From NCBI GenBank assembly GCA_025210235.1, contig JAOASG010000016.1:62001-126000 (forward strand): a stretch of DNA of 64,000 nucleotides, read 5' to 3'. Numbering within the stretch: position 1 is the stretch's first letter; each line of letters opens with the position of its first letter. The notes beneath the pieces are model-generated. The model did not search any database and was not told where the DNA came from. It saw only the letters and a list, made by a program, of their open reading frames with translations. Origin of the DNA: Vallitalea sp. (GTDB lineage: Bacteria > Bacillota > Clostridia > Lachnospirales > Vallitaleaceae). Below are positions 33,084-42,766 of the stretch, piece after piece. Position numbers and translations under genes: made by a program.

Positions 33084-33845
33084 ATGGCATTATTGGAAGT
33101 TAATCAACTAACTATTGAATTTGGCGGGCTAAAAGCTGTGGATAATTTCAATATTACAATTGATAAAAGTGAACTTATTGGTTTAATAGGTCCAAATGGT
33201 GCAGGAAAGACAACGGTATTTAATATGTTAACAGGAGTATATAAACCAACTAAAGGAACGATCACTATAAATGGAAAGAATATAATTGGATTAAAACCAG
33301 ATCAAATAGTTAGGGTTGGAGCGGCTAGGACTTTTCAAAATATTAGGCTTTTTAAAGAGTTATCAGTAATAGATAATATAAAAATAGCTTTTCAAAATTA
33401 TATGAAATATTCTTTATCAGAGGGTATATTCCGTTTACCTATATATTGGAAAGAAGAAAAAGAAATAGAAGAAAAGGCGATTGAATTATTAAATATATTT
33501 AAGATGGAAGGTGTTAAGAATGAGAAAGCAAAAAATCTTCCATATGGGAAACAAAGAAAACTAGAAATAGCTAGAGCTCTTGCAACTGATCCAATGATTT
33601 TATTGTTAGATGAACCAGCTGCAGGTATGAATCCTCAAGAAACTCTTGAACTTATGGATACTATAAATTTTATAAAGGAAAAATTTGATATAACCATTTT
33701 GCTTATTGAACATGATATGAGCCTTGTAATGGGTATTTGTGAAAGATTAGTTGTAATAGATTATGGTAAAATTATTGCAAAAGGAACCCCTGATGAGATT
33801 AAATCTAATGAAAAAGTAATAAAAGCTTATCTTGGTGGAGCTTAG
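33084..33845 (+). CDS. livG: LivG, ATPase of the branched-chain amino-acid importer
   Basis: This 253-residue ABC ATPase has Walker A GPNGAGKTT, Q-loop region ARTFQNIRLF, signature LPYGKQRKLEIARALA and Walker B LLLDEPAAGMNPQE, all typical of LivG. The signature LPYGKQ in place of LSGGQ is normal for this family. The ATG at 33084 follows CAAAGGAGGT. Confidence 0.93.
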   Translation: MALLEVNQLTIEFGGLKAVDNFNITIDKSELIGLIGPNGAGKTTVFNMLTGVYKPTKGTITINGKNIIGLKPDQIVRVGAARTFQNIRLFKELSVIDNIKIAFQNYMKYSLSEGIFRLPIYWKEEKEIEEKAIELLNIFKMEGVKNEKAKNLPYGKQRKLEIARALATDPMILLLDEPAAGMNPQETLELMDTINFIKEKFDITILLIEHDMSLVMGICERLVVIDYGKIIAKGTPDEIKSNEKVIKAYLGGA

Positions 33846-33855
33846 GAGGTGCGAA

Positions 33856-34554
33856 ATGTTAAAAGTTGATAATCTAGATGTCTATTATGGTGCTATTCAT
33901 GCTATTAAAGGAATTAGTTTTCATGTAGATGAAGGAGAAGTAGTTACGTTAATTGGAGCAAATGGAGCTGGGAAAACAACAACACTTCAAACTATATCAG
34001 GTCTAATTAAACCCAAAAATGGTAGTATTTTATTAAATGGGAAATCACTAATAAATGTTGGAGCTCATAATATTTTATCTTTAAATATGGCACAAGTACC
34101 TGAAGGAAGAAGAGTTTTTTCCAAAATGACAGTAGAGGAAAATCTTGAAATGGGTGCATTTATACGTAAAGATAAAGAAGTTAATTTAGACTTGAAAAAA
34201 ATATATGAGCGTTTTCCAAGATTAGAAGAACGAAAAAAACAATTAGCTGGAACAATGAGTGGTGGAGAACAACAAATGCTTGCGATAGCTAGGGCTTTAA
34301 TGGCAAGACCGAAGTTGTTATTAATGGATGAACCTTCAATGGGACTAGCTCCTATTCTAGTAGAAGAAATTTTTAATATTATAAGGGAAATTAATAATGA
34401 AGGAACAACAATATTGTTAGTAGAACAAAATGCTCATATGGCATTAGGGATTGCTGATAGAGCATATGTTTTAGAAACTGGGAGTATTATTATGGAAGGT
34501 GAAGCAGAAGAATTATTAAATAATGAAAATGTTAAGAAAGCTTATCTGGGATAA
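33856..34554 (+). CDS. livF: LivF, ATPase of the branched-chain amino-acid importer
   Basis: This 232-residue ABC ATPase has Walker A GANGAGKTT, the LivF motif VPEGRRVF, signature MSGGEQQMLAIARALM and Walker B LLMDEPSMGLAP. The start is the ATG at 33856 after TTAGGAGGTG rather than an earlier GTG. It is the last gene of livKHMGF, followed 40 bases later by a strong terminator. Confidence 0.93.
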   Translation: MLKVDNLDVYYGAIHAIKGISFHVDEGEVVTLIGANGAGKTTTLQTISGLIKPKNGSILLNGKSLINVGAHNILSLNMAQVPEGRRVFSKMTVEENLEMGAFIRKDKEVNLDLKKIYERFPRLEERKKQLAGTMSGGEQQMLAIARALMARPKLLLMDEPSMGLAPILVEEIFNIIREINNEGTTILLVEQNAHMALGIADRAYVLETGSIIMEGEAEELLNNENVKKAYLG

Positions 34555-34593
34555 ACTAAAAACTATATCATTTGACATATGTATGAAAACATC

Positions 34594-34643
34594 AAAAAAG
34601 CTAAAAGTTCTTAAACGTTAGGTTTATAGTGCTTTGGCTTTTT
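34594..34643 (+). terminator. Long terminator of the liv operon
   Basis: AAAAAAGC (34594-34601) pairs with GCTTTTT (34637-34643). Inside, CTTAAAC (34610-34616) pairs with GTTTATAG (34622-34629) across the five-base loop GTTAG, and AAAG pairs with CTTT between the two stems. Its build closely resembles the hairpin at 52179-52231. Confidence 0.75.
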
Positions 34644-34804
34644 ATTTTGTATTATTCTTTAAGTCTGTTTGTGATAGCTAAAATAAATTAGAATATATAT
34701 AATCTATTATATGGTATAATATTAGAATAAGTTTTTTGATATATAGTGATATATAGATTACTAATCATAAAGGAAACAAATAAGAGAATCAGACAGGAGG
34801 AGAC

Positions 34805-36466
34805 ATGAGTTACAATTCTAATAATCCAATAATAGTTCAAAGTGACAAAACATTATTAGTGGAAGTTAATAATGCTTTATATACAGAAGTTAGAGATAAG
34901 GTTGCTAGTTTTGCAGAGATTATAAAAAGTCCTGAGTATATTCACACATATAGAATCTCTCCGCTATCTTTATGGAATGCTGCTTCTAGTGGTATGAGCT
35001 TTGAAGAAATAATACAAATCTTAGAAAAATATAGTAAGTATAATGTTCCACAAAATGTTATTAAAGATATTGAAGATAATATAAATAAATATGGTAAAAT
35101 AAAAATTATAAGAGAAGACGAAGATTTAATCATAACATCAAATGATAGTTTTATAATGAGAGAAATAATTAGTTATAAAGTTATGCAAAAATATTTTGAA
35201 GAAAAAATAGATGATACTAAATATAAAATAGATGAAAATATGAGAGGTGAAATAAAGCTATCATTAATAAAGCTGGGATTCCCTGTAGAAGATTTAGGGG
35301 GATATATAGAAGGAAAAAAATATGATATGAGTTTAAGACAGTTAACTTTATCAGGAGAACATTTCTTTATAAGAGATTACCAGAAAGAAGCTACAGATAT
35401 TTTTTATTCAGATGGTTCAGCAAAAGGAGGAAGTGGAGTTATAGTACTTCCGTGTGGAGCAGGAAAAACCGTTACAGCTATGGTAGCCATGGATAGAATA
35501 AAGGAAGAAACCTTGATATTAACCACAAGTATTACAGCATTAAGACAATGGAAACAAGAACTTATAGATAAGATGAATATTGATGAAGATGATATAGGAG
35601 AATATAGTGGAGAAATAAAAGAAATAAAACCAATAACTATTTCGACATATCAAATACTAACGCATAGAAAGACTAGAATTGATGAATTTACTCATATGAA
35701 TATTTTTCGTAAAAATAAATGGGGATTTATTATATACGATGAGGTCCATACCCTACCAGCACCAATATTTAGAGCTGCTGCAGGAATACAGGCGACAAGA
35801 AGATTGGGACTTACAGCTACTTTAGTCAGAGAAGATGGAAAAGAAGAAGATGTATTTAGTCTAATAGGACCTAAAAAATATGATGTTCCTTGGAAAGTAC
35901 TTGAAAAGCAGGGGTGGATAGCTGAGGCACAATGTACAGAAATAAGAGTAGAAATGCCAGAAAAGCTAAAAATGGAATATGCAGTTTGTGATAGTAGAAA
36001 AAAATTTAGAATAGCATCTGAGAATTATAAAAAGATAGACATTATAAAAGCTTTAATTAAAGAACATGAGAATGACAAAATACTTATAATAGGTCAATAC
36101 ATAGACCAATTAAAAGTGATATCAAATGAATTGCAGGTGCCGATAATCACAGGAAAAACTAAAAATGCTGAAAGGATACAGTTATTTGATGAGTTTAAAA
36201 AAGGAGAGTTAAATATTCTGATTGTATCAAAAGTAGCAAATTTTGCCATTGATTTGCCAGATGCCAGTACAGCGATTCAGGTTTCTGGTACATTTGGTTC
36301 GAGACAGGAAGAGGCACAGAGATTAGGGAGAATTCTTAGACCTAAAAAAGGCGATAATAAAGCTTATTTTTATAGTATTGTAACAGCTAACAGTAGGGAG
36401 CAGGAATTTGCAGTAAAAAGACAATTGTTTTTGACAGAACAAGGATATAAATACTATATCAGATAA
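34805..36466 (+). CDS. XPB-like DNA helicase (superfamily 2)
   Basis: This 553-residue protein has an N-terminal helical domain (1-180), then RecA-like domain 1 with Walker A PCGAGKT (about 216-222), motif II DEVH (312-315), which is the XPB variant rather than DEAH, and motif III GLTATLVREDGKE (335-347, including the XPB-type RED sequence). RecA-like domain 2 carries the arginine-rich motif QEEAQRLGRILRPKKG. Bacterial XPB homologues are 3'-5' helicases with a presumed role in DNA repair. The ATG at 34805 follows GACAGGAGGAG. It pairs with the next gene. Confidence 0.88.
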   Translation: MSYNSNNPIIVQSDKTLLVEVNNALYTEVRDKVASFAEIIKSPEYIHTYRISPLSLWNAASSGMSFEEIIQILEKYSKYNVPQNVIKDIEDNINKYGKIKIIREDEDLIITSNDSFIMREIISYKVMQKYFEEKIDDTKYKIDENMRGEIKLSLIKLGFPVEDLGGYIEGKKYDMSLRQLTLSGEHFFIRDYQKEATDIFYSDGSAKGGSGVIVLPCGAGKTVTAMVAMDRIKEETLILTTSITALRQWKQELIDKMNIDEDDIGEYSGEIKEIKPITISTYQILTHRKTRIDEFTHMNIFRKNKWGFIIYDEVHTLPAPIFRAAAGIQATRRLGLTATLVREDGKEEDVFSLIGPKKYDVPWKVLEKQGWIAEAQCTEIRVEMPEKLKMEYAVCDSRKKFRIASENYKKIDIIKALIKEHENDKILIIGQYIDQLKVISNELQVPIITGKTKNAERIQLFDEFKKGELNILIVSKVANFAIDLPDASTAIQVSGTFGSRQEEAQRLGRILRPKKGDNKAYFYSIVTANSREQEFAVKRQLFLTEQGYKYYIR

Positions 36467-36518
36467 TTTTATAATTACCATCAGTTGATCATGTAGAATA
36501 TTTGAGGAATTAAATTCA

Positions 36519-36560
36519 ATAATATTAAAGAATCAACTCAATGTGTTTTAAAATTACTTA
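36519..36560 (+). repeat. Dispersed intergenic palindromic repeat, copy F
   Basis: ATTAAAGAATCAACTCAATG followed by TTTTAAAATTACTTAG matches the family consensus, with a weakened central hairpin. It lies in the leader of the XPB partner gene. A sequence at about 36470-36500 resembles part of another copy in inverted orientation. Confidence 0.5.
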
Positions 36561-36592
36561 GATAAATACAATAGAATTGAAAGGAAAAAAAT

Positions 36593-38335
36593 ATGGCATT
36601 AAAAGAATTATTATATGATCTGAGAACTGAATCACATGGGATGCAGCTTCCTCAATTAGTAAGAATATCAGGAGTTAAAACGGCTTCAAAAAGAAAAGCA
36701 GATATGGTAGATGCTTTATATAAGTATTTAAATGTTGAAGAAAATATATTGAATATATGGAAAAGTATTAATAGTTTTGAAAGAACGCTTATATCAGAAT
36801 ATGTAAGGTCTGAGAGGGGTATTGATTCAGAAGATATAGATGAGATTATGAAAAAGTATAATAAAAAAAAGCAATCTTCATATAGAACTGGTAGAGGTGT
36901 TGCTTCATATTTTAGCGAGAAATCAAAAGCAAATTTGTTTTTTATAAATGGAAATATGGCAAGTGAAATATATAATATATTAAAGAAACAGCTAAAACCT
37001 ATACAAGTGGAGTTTAAACCTGTGGATATCAATATTGAAGAATATATAGATTACGAAAGAGTGAATCGAAAATACATTACTATAGGAGAGAGATTTGAAG
37101 ATGATTTTATTTCAATAATAAAACTTGTCAATTTATCTAAATTTAAGGCCACAAAAGTATCTCAAATGCCTAACAGAACTGCAATGATTAAAATGTATGA
37201 GGTAATGAAAAATACAGAGATATTTTATGAAGATCAAGAAGATATAAAAGATGTTAGAGTAATAGATAATACAATTAGATTATATGGAGTATCTAAATTA
37301 TTATTGGAAAATTCAATATTACAAATTATAAATGGGGCGCTAGTTCTTGGAGAGCATGCAGATGATTTTTTAATGATGGATGTAGCAGATAGATGTAGAT
37401 TTTTATTAGAAGGATATCTGAAATCTGATATAAATGAACTTAAAAGAATTAATGAACTAAAACTTAAGACTGAGTATGAGGGAAATTATTATACTTGTAG
37501 AAAGGTTGTTTTGAAATATTTAAAACAAGCACCAATTGATAAATGGATTGATATAGAACAGTTATTTAAGTTTATTAAAAAGATAGATAGGAACTTTTTG
37601 GGAAAAATAGTTGGAGATATATATACATATAATGATTATGACCATTATTATTATGGAAATCAAAACTATTGGGAAGATGAAGCAGGAAGGTTTATAGAGG
37701 TAGTATTAATAGAATATTTATCATCAATCGGAATTGTAGATTTATTAATAAATGAAAAATGGGACCAATATCTTAGCACAACATATTATAGGATAGATTA
37801 TTTTAAGCTAACACCATTAGGAGCACATATATTAGGAATGAATAAAAATTATAAAGTGGATGAAATTAAAAATGATACAGGTTTAATAATTCAGCCTAAT
37901 TATGAAATAATAGTACCAGATGGAACTAAGAAAGAAGTTCATTGTATATATTTAGATAAATTCGCAGAAAGATTATCAGAAGATGCAGTTAGTATGTATA
38001 GAATATCTTTTAAATCTATGATTATGGCACTGGATAACGGTCTTAATATAAAAGAAATATTAGAGTATTTGAAAAAAAATTCACATAATGAAATACCTGA
38101 AAATATATTAATGTCTTTAAAACAGTGGGAAGAAGATAGTAAAAGAATAAAGATAAGGACTGTTACTATTGTGGAGACAGATGATAAATATTTATTGGAA
38201 GAACTTAAAAGTTATAAAGTAATTAAAAAAGATATAGTAAATGAACTTTCTCATGTGTTTGAAATTGACAGTAAAGCTACTAATAAAGTTAAAAGGAATA
38301 TAGAAAAGAAAAATCACTTTTGTATTATTGAATAG
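36593..38335 (+). CDS. XPB-associated protein (helicase-associated domain)
   Basis: This 580-residue soluble protein begins ALKELLYDLRTESHGMQLPQL with a small SAP/helical-type region (KTASKRKADMVDALYKYL), followed by winged-helix-like segments and a C-terminal domain with GLIIQPNYEIIVPD. This matches the XPB/Ssl2 N-terminal-like helicase-associated domain carried by separate proteins next to bacterial XPB genes. It probably regulates or recruits the helicase encoded 126 bp upstream. The ATG at 36593 follows GAAAGGAAA. The biochemical role is uncertain. Confidence 0.7.
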   Translation: MALKELLYDLRTESHGMQLPQLVRISGVKTASKRKADMVDALYKYLNVEENILNIWKSINSFERTLISEYVRSERGIDSEDIDEIMKKYNKKKQSSYRTGRGVASYFSEKSKANLFFINGNMASEIYNILKKQLKPIQVEFKPVDINIEEYIDYERVNRKYITIGERFEDDFISIIKLVNLSKFKATKVSQMPNRTAMIKMYEVMKNTEIFYEDQEDIKDVRVIDNTIRLYGVSKLLLENSILQIINGALVLGEHADDFLMMDVADRCRFLLEGYLKSDINELKRINELKLKTEYEGNYYTCRKVVLKYLKQAPIDKWIDIEQLFKFIKKIDRNFLGKIVGDIYTYNDYDHYYYGNQNYWEDEAGRFIEVVLIEYLSSIGIVDLLINEKWDQYLSTTYYRIDYFKLTPLGAHILGMNKNYKVDEIKNDTGLIIQPNYEIIVPDGTKKEVHCIYLDKFAERLSEDAVSMYRISFKSMIMALDNGLNIKEILEYLKKNSHNEIPENILMSLKQWEEDSKRIKIRTVTIVETDDKYLLEELKSYKVIKKDIVNELSHVFEIDSKATNKVKRNIEKKNHFCIIE

Positions 38336-38377
38336 TATAAATAACTTGGACTAAGTAAGACAAGTGTAAGTAAGAGA

Positions 38378-38407
38378 GAACCATCCTAGCTTATACGAGG
38401 ATGGTTC
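38378..38407. terminator. Hairpin between convergent genes
   Basis: GAACCATCCT (38378-38387) and AGGATGGTTC (38398-38407) form a perfect 10-bp stem. There is no clear T tract on either strand, so it is a transcript-end stabiliser or weak terminator. Confidence 0.55.
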
Positions 38408-38429
38408 GGGAAAGTTGAGTTAATAAGTA

Positions 38430-40532
38430 TTATATCTTAAATTTTGAAATAGATTGTTGTAATTCCATAGATAATTCCGTAAGGTTATTACTGGAATTTG
38501 CCATTTCTTGAATTGAAGCCGCTTGTTCCTGTGTAGAGGCTGAGGCTTTTTCGGTACTGGCAGCATTTTCCTCGGATATTGCAGAAAGTGATTGTATAAC
38601 ATCAAGAATTTTTGATTTTCTATTTTCCATCATTTCTGCAGAAGTACTCATTTTATCAATTGCATGTTCTGTTGAATTGACTGCTACTGAAATTTCATTG
38701 TATTTTTCTTCTGTTTCCTTCACGCTTTTAATTTGTTGGTTAACTACTGTTTTTACTTCTTCAATTTTTTTAACTGTTCCGGAAGAATTTAAAAGTAATT
38801 CATTTACTACTTCATCAATTTGTTTAGTCGAATACGTAGATTGTTCTGCTAACTGTCTTATTTCATCTGCTACAACGGCAAATCCTTTTCCAGCTGTACC
38901 AGCCCTTGCTGCTTCAATGGCAGCATTTAATGCTAATAGATTTGTTTGTTCTGCAATAGATGCAATAATCTCGCTGGTTTTTCTTATTTTTTCGGAACTT
39001 TCATTTGTTTTCTCTATATTTTCAAAAACTTCACTAATTACTTGACCGCTTTCTTTGGTTTTATAAGTTAATTCATTAATAACATTTAATCCTTCATCTA
39101 CTAATCTATTTACATTATTAGATGAGTTGTCTACATTATACATATAAGTTTGATTTTGCTTAATTAAATCTCCTAAATCATTTATTTTTTGTGCACCTAC
39201 TTCTGTATCCTTGGCTTGATCCATACCACCTCTTGCTAATTCATCAATAGATCTTGATACTTCATCTGAATTAATTGCTAACTGTTCGGCAGTTGCAGTA
39301 ATCTTTTTAGAAGATGCCAAAACATCATTTGATGCATTTTGAACTTGTATTATTAAGTCAATAAAATTATTTTGCATTGTTGCTAATGCATTCGCCATTT
39401 TTCCTGTTTCATCTTTTCTTTTTAAGTATTTTATTGCTTTATGATTTTTGTCAAAGGTAAGATTATATGTTGATAACCTTATAATAATGTCAGAGAGTGC
39501 AACAAATGAGTTAACAACATATCTACTGTTAAAATAGAGAATACTCCCAACTATAACTATTCCTATGATTGTTACAATAATCATAATATTAATCATATGG
39601 TTAATATCTTTCATAAGCTCTTTTACTGGGATAATAGTTGTATATGACCATTTAAGATTACTGTCTTTAAAGTTAATTGGAGTATAATATTTATATACAT
39701 TTTGTCCCGTATTAGTAGACAAAGAAGTATTCATAAATTTTTCACCGTTATGTATTCTATCTAAATATTCTTTTCCTAAGTCTCCTTCAAACTCATCCCC
39801 AATTTTATTTACTAGATTATGGTTAGGGTGAGCTAATACTGTACCTTTATCATTTACCAATCTACCAAATCCGTTATCAAATAGTTTTACAGTAGAATTA
39901 ATTAATGTAAGCTGTTTAAGTGAGATATCAATACCTGCTACTCCATAAAATTTACCATTAACGATAATTGGTTCACAAAATCCAATAGTTGTAACTTCTT
40001 CACCATCTAGATAAAACTTTGTGGGATCAGTAATATAACTTTTTTTTGTCTGCTTCGGCATACTATAGTAGTTCTCATCGTCTACATTATTTTCATCATA
40101 TTCTAATACAACCTTATCCTCATCTCTTCCCCATGCAGGTAAAAAACGACCTTTGCTATCGGTGCCAAGTTGATTTAAATAATTTGAATCTTGATTATTA
40201 AATGCACTAGGCTCTAATATAACCCATGTGTATACATAGTTGGTATTTTGTTCTAATTTATTTTTTAATAGTTTTAGAATTACCTCTCTATTAATCCATT
40301 CATTTTCTTTTAAAGTAATTATTGTACTAGAAAGTGCTTTCACATTAAATGAAGCTTCATTTAAAATTTCTTCTATTTCTTTAGAAATATTATCTGTTTG
40401 TATTTCAATTTTTTTAACACGTTCTTTCTTTACATTTGTATGGGCATTAACCATTAAGTATGCCATAATTATTCCCATAAGGATAATCATCACTCCAAGA
40501 TTTAAAGTTATTAGTCGTGTCCTCAATTTCAT
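38430..40532 (-). CDS. Methyl-accepting chemotaxis protein with dCache sensor
   Basis: This 700-residue receptor has an N-terminal membrane helix (about 8-30), an extracellular double-Cache sensor (about 35-305, with WGRDEDKVV and the GVAGIDISL strand), a second membrane helix (about 312-335), a HAMP-like linker, and a cytoplasmic signalling domain with the conserved tip [15 protein letters not shown]. dCache domains bind amino acids, organic acids or other small molecules. The C-terminus lacks a CheR-binding pentapeptide. The ATG at 40532 follows AAGGGAGATC. Confidence 0.92.
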   Translation of the reverse strand: MKLRTRLITLNLGVMIILMGIIMAYLMVNAHTNVKKERVKKIEIQTDNISKEIEEILNEASFNVKALSSTIITLKENEWINREVILKLLKNKLEQNTNYVYTWVILEPSAFNNQDSNYLNQLGTDSKGRFLPAWGRDEDKVVLEYDENNVDDENYYSMPKQTKKSYITDPTKFYLDGEEVTTIGFCEPIIVNGKFYGVAGIDISLKQLTLINSTVKLFDNGFGRLVNDKGTVLAHPNHNLVNKIGDEFEGDLGKEYLDRIHNGEKFMNTSLSTNTGQNVYKYYTPINFKDSNLKWSYTTIIPVKELMKDINHMINIMIIVTIIGIVIVGSILYFNSRYVVNSFVALSDIIIRLSTYNLTFDKNHKAIKYLKRKDETGKMANALATMQNNFIDLIIQVQNASNDVLASSKKITATAEQLAINSDEVSRSIDELARGGMDQAKDTEVGAQKINDLGDLIKQNQTYMYNVDNSSNNVNRLVDEGLNVINELTYKTKESGQVISEVFENIEKTNESSEKIRKTSEIIASIAEQTNLLALNAAIEAARAGTAGKGFAVVADEIRQLAEQSTYSTKQIDEVVNELLLNSSGTVKKIEEVKTVVNQQIKSVKETEEKYNEISVAVNSTEHAIDKMSTSAEMMENRKSKILDVIQSLSAISEENAASTEKASASTQEQAASIQEMANSSNNLTELSMELQQSISKFKI

Positions 40533-40970
40533 TTTTTTGATCTCCCTTACTTATAATGTTATTTTTCATGTCCACAAATGATGTAATAGGTATAAATAAA
40601 ATTCACTTATGTTACATTTATAAATAAATTCCTTACATAGTTTAACATATTAATCGTTATTTTTATAGATAATATTTATATTAAAAATATCGAACTAGTT
40701 GTATCGATCAGTCTAATATAAATATGCTTGATTATTAATCCATTAATTACATCACTGAATATATTTCACTGTAGAATAAAATGAACTCCTCCTTTGAGGG
40801 TTTAAGAAGATTAATAAGTTGGAATAACCAATATATGCAATTAGAGTATGTTTATATATTGTTGATTTTTGACAGCAAAAGTAAGTCATATTGGACAGTT
40901 TATAACTCATATTATTATATAACGTAGTAAATCTGTTTATTGCTTAACAGGTTAAGGGGTAATTAATGAT
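40533..40970. other. Divergent intergenic region
   Basis: This 438-bp AT-rich stretch separates divergent genes and must hold both promoters. A possible minus-strand promoter is TTGTGG, a 16-bp spacer and TATAAG within 60 bp of the chemoreceptor start. On the plus strand nothing decisive was recognised. No reading frame or stable long hairpin was seen. Confidence 0.4.
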
Positions 40971-41669
40971 ATGAAATATATGTACATTAAAATTGTTTTA
41001 TCAATTATACTAGTAATAAGTATAGCTAATTTAATATGTCTAAAAAAAACAGATCAAAGCATTGTAGCAGTTTTTTTTAATCAGGATAATAATCCTTATT
41101 TTATACATATTGACTTAGATACTTACGAAATGTATGTATTTAAAGATAGTGAGATATATAAAACATACCCAGTATCGGGAGGCAAACCAAGTACTCCTTC
41201 TCCCCTAGGAACTTGGAATATTATCAGTAAAGCTAATTGGGGGGAAGGATTTGGAGGAACGTGGATGGGGTTTAATGTACCGTGGGGGAAATACGGCATA
41301 CATGGAACAGATGAACCATGGAGTATTGGTAATGCCCTATCTAAAGGGTGTATAAGAATGTATAATAAAGATGCAAAAGAACTAAAAAAGTATATTCCCT
41401 ATGGGACAAAAGTTACTATAGTAAAAGGAGCATACGGTCCTTTTGGAGATGGATTTAGAATTTTGAAACCAGGTAATATTGGTTCTGATGTATACGCTAT
41501 TCAAGAAAAATTAAGAGAATTAGGGTATTATAAAGGTTGGTGTGACGGTATTTATGGAGAGCAAATGAAGGTAGCTATATATGCATATGAAGATGATAAA
41601 GGATTGGCAAGAACTTATTACTTAACTGAAACTTTATATGAAAGTTTAGGATTTGTACCTTTTGAATAA
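40971..41669 (+). CDS. L,D-transpeptidase with peptidoglycan-binding domain
   Basis: This 232-residue protein has an N-terminal membrane anchor or uncleaved signal (about 5-24) and a YkuD domain (about 40-150) with H111 and catalytic C127 in the pattern HGT followed by SKGCIRM. A C-terminal PG_binding_1-like repeat (about 165-230) has GSDVYAIQEKLRELGYYKGWCDGIYG. It acts outside the membrane, forming or exchanging 3-3 peptide cross-links in the cell wall. The ATG follows AAGGGGTAATTAATG. Confidence 0.9.
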   Translation: MKYMYIKIVLSIILVISIANLICLKKTDQSIVAVFFNQDNNPYFIHIDLDTYEMYVFKDSEIYKTYPVSGGKPSTPSPLGTWNIISKANWGEGFGGTWMGFNVPWGKYGIHGTDEPWSIGNALSKGCIRMYNKDAKELKKYIPYGTKVTIVKGAYGPFGDGFRILKPGNIGSDVYAIQEKLRELGYYKGWCDGIYGEQMKVAIYAYEDDKGLARTYYLTETLYESLGFVPFE

Positions 41670-41797
41670 AAACTATGATTATTATATAAAGTTTGGTATA
41701 ATATTTTAATATAATAGATAACTTTTAATGGGAAAAGTAAATACTATAGAGTAAAAAAGATTATTATATACATAAATATACTATGGAGGTGGAAATT

Positions 41798-42676
41798 ATG
41801 ATACATGAAATTTTTAACGATGATATTAAGATATCTATATTTTCCAAAGGTGCTGAACTATGTAGTATCCAAAAACAACAACCTATAAAAATTGAATATA
41901 TGTGGAGTGGGGATAAAGATGTTTGGGAAAGGCGTTCACCTAATTTATTTCCTATAACTGGTAGATTGAAGGAAGAACGTTATGAAATAGATGGAAAGTC
42001 TTACTCTATGCCAATACATGGCTTTGCAAAAGAGTCTGAATTTGAAGTTATGGAAAAAACAAAAAGTAAAATCATTTTTTTACTAAACAGTAATAAAAAA
42101 ACAAAAGAGATTTATCCGTTTGATTTTCAATTCTTTATTACTTACGAATTAAAGAAGCATACTATTTTAATTACATATAAGGTTATTAATGTTTCAATAT
42201 CTACAATGTTTTTTTCAATAGGAGCTCATCCTGGTTTTAAATGTCCATTGTTTAATGAAGAATTATTAGAAGATTATTTTATAGAATTTGAACACGAGGA
42301 AATTGCACAAGCTTATAGACATACTGAAACAGAGCTTTTATCTAAGAAACCATCTAAATTACCTTTAATCAATGGAAAATATCTTCCATTAACAAAAGAT
42401 TTATTTAATGAAGGTGTTTATGTATTAAAATCTCCACGTTCAAATTGGGTTGCCTTAAAAAATAAAAATAATAACCATTCAGTCAAAATATCATTTAAGG
42501 ATTTTCCTTATTTTTGTCTATGGTCAAAACCTAATACTCCTTTTATATGTTTTGAACCTTGGTACGGAGTTACAGATATTGAAGGTTCCTCTTTTGATAT
42601 AACAAAAAGGGAAGGAATTATAAGATTAGAAAAGAATGATCACTTTAATTGTCAATATAATATAACTATAGAATAA
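41798..42676 (+). CDS. Aldose 1-epimerase family protein (YeaD/galactose mutarotase-like)
   Basis: This 292-residue beta-sandwich protein starts IHEIFNDDIKISIFSKGAEL, with family motifs WERRSPNLFPITGRL, HGFAKESEFE, GAHPGFKCP and the C-terminal WYGVTD. These residues match the LacX/YeaD-like branch of aldose 1-epimerases, which interconvert anomers of hexoses or hexose phosphates. The start at 41798 is chosen because GGAGGTGG lies eight bases upstream and covers the earlier ATG at 41783. It is adjacent to but convergent with the YesMN genes. Confidence 0.85.
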   Translation: MIHEIFNDDIKISIFSKGAELCSIQKQQPIKIEYMWSGDKDVWERRSPNLFPITGRLKEERYEIDGKSYSMPIHGFAKESEFEVMEKTKSKIIFLLNSNKKTKEIYPFDFQFFITYELKKHTILITYKVINVSISTMFFSIGAHPGFKCPLFNEELLEDYFIEFEHEEIAQAYRHTETELLSKKPSKLPLINGKYLPLTKDLFNEGVYVLKSPRSNWVALKNKNNNHSVKISFKDFPYFCLWSKPNTPFICFEPWYGVTDIEGSSFDITKREGIIRLEKNDHFNCQYNITIE

Positions 42677-42725
42677 GATGTATTTAATAATAGTTATTAT
42701 TTATAAATGAAATATTATTTTTAAA

Positions 42726-42749
42726 ATATGACACAAAGATGTGTCATAT
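42726..42749 (-). terminator. Terminator of the yesMN-type operon
   Basis: ATATGACACA (42726-42735) and TGTGTCATAT (42740-42749) form a perfect 10-bp stem with loop AAGA. On the minus strand it is followed by TTTT, so it ends the kinase/regulator transcript and may also serve the convergent epimerase gene. Confidence 0.7.
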
Positions 42750-42766
42750 AAAGTTGATAATAAATA

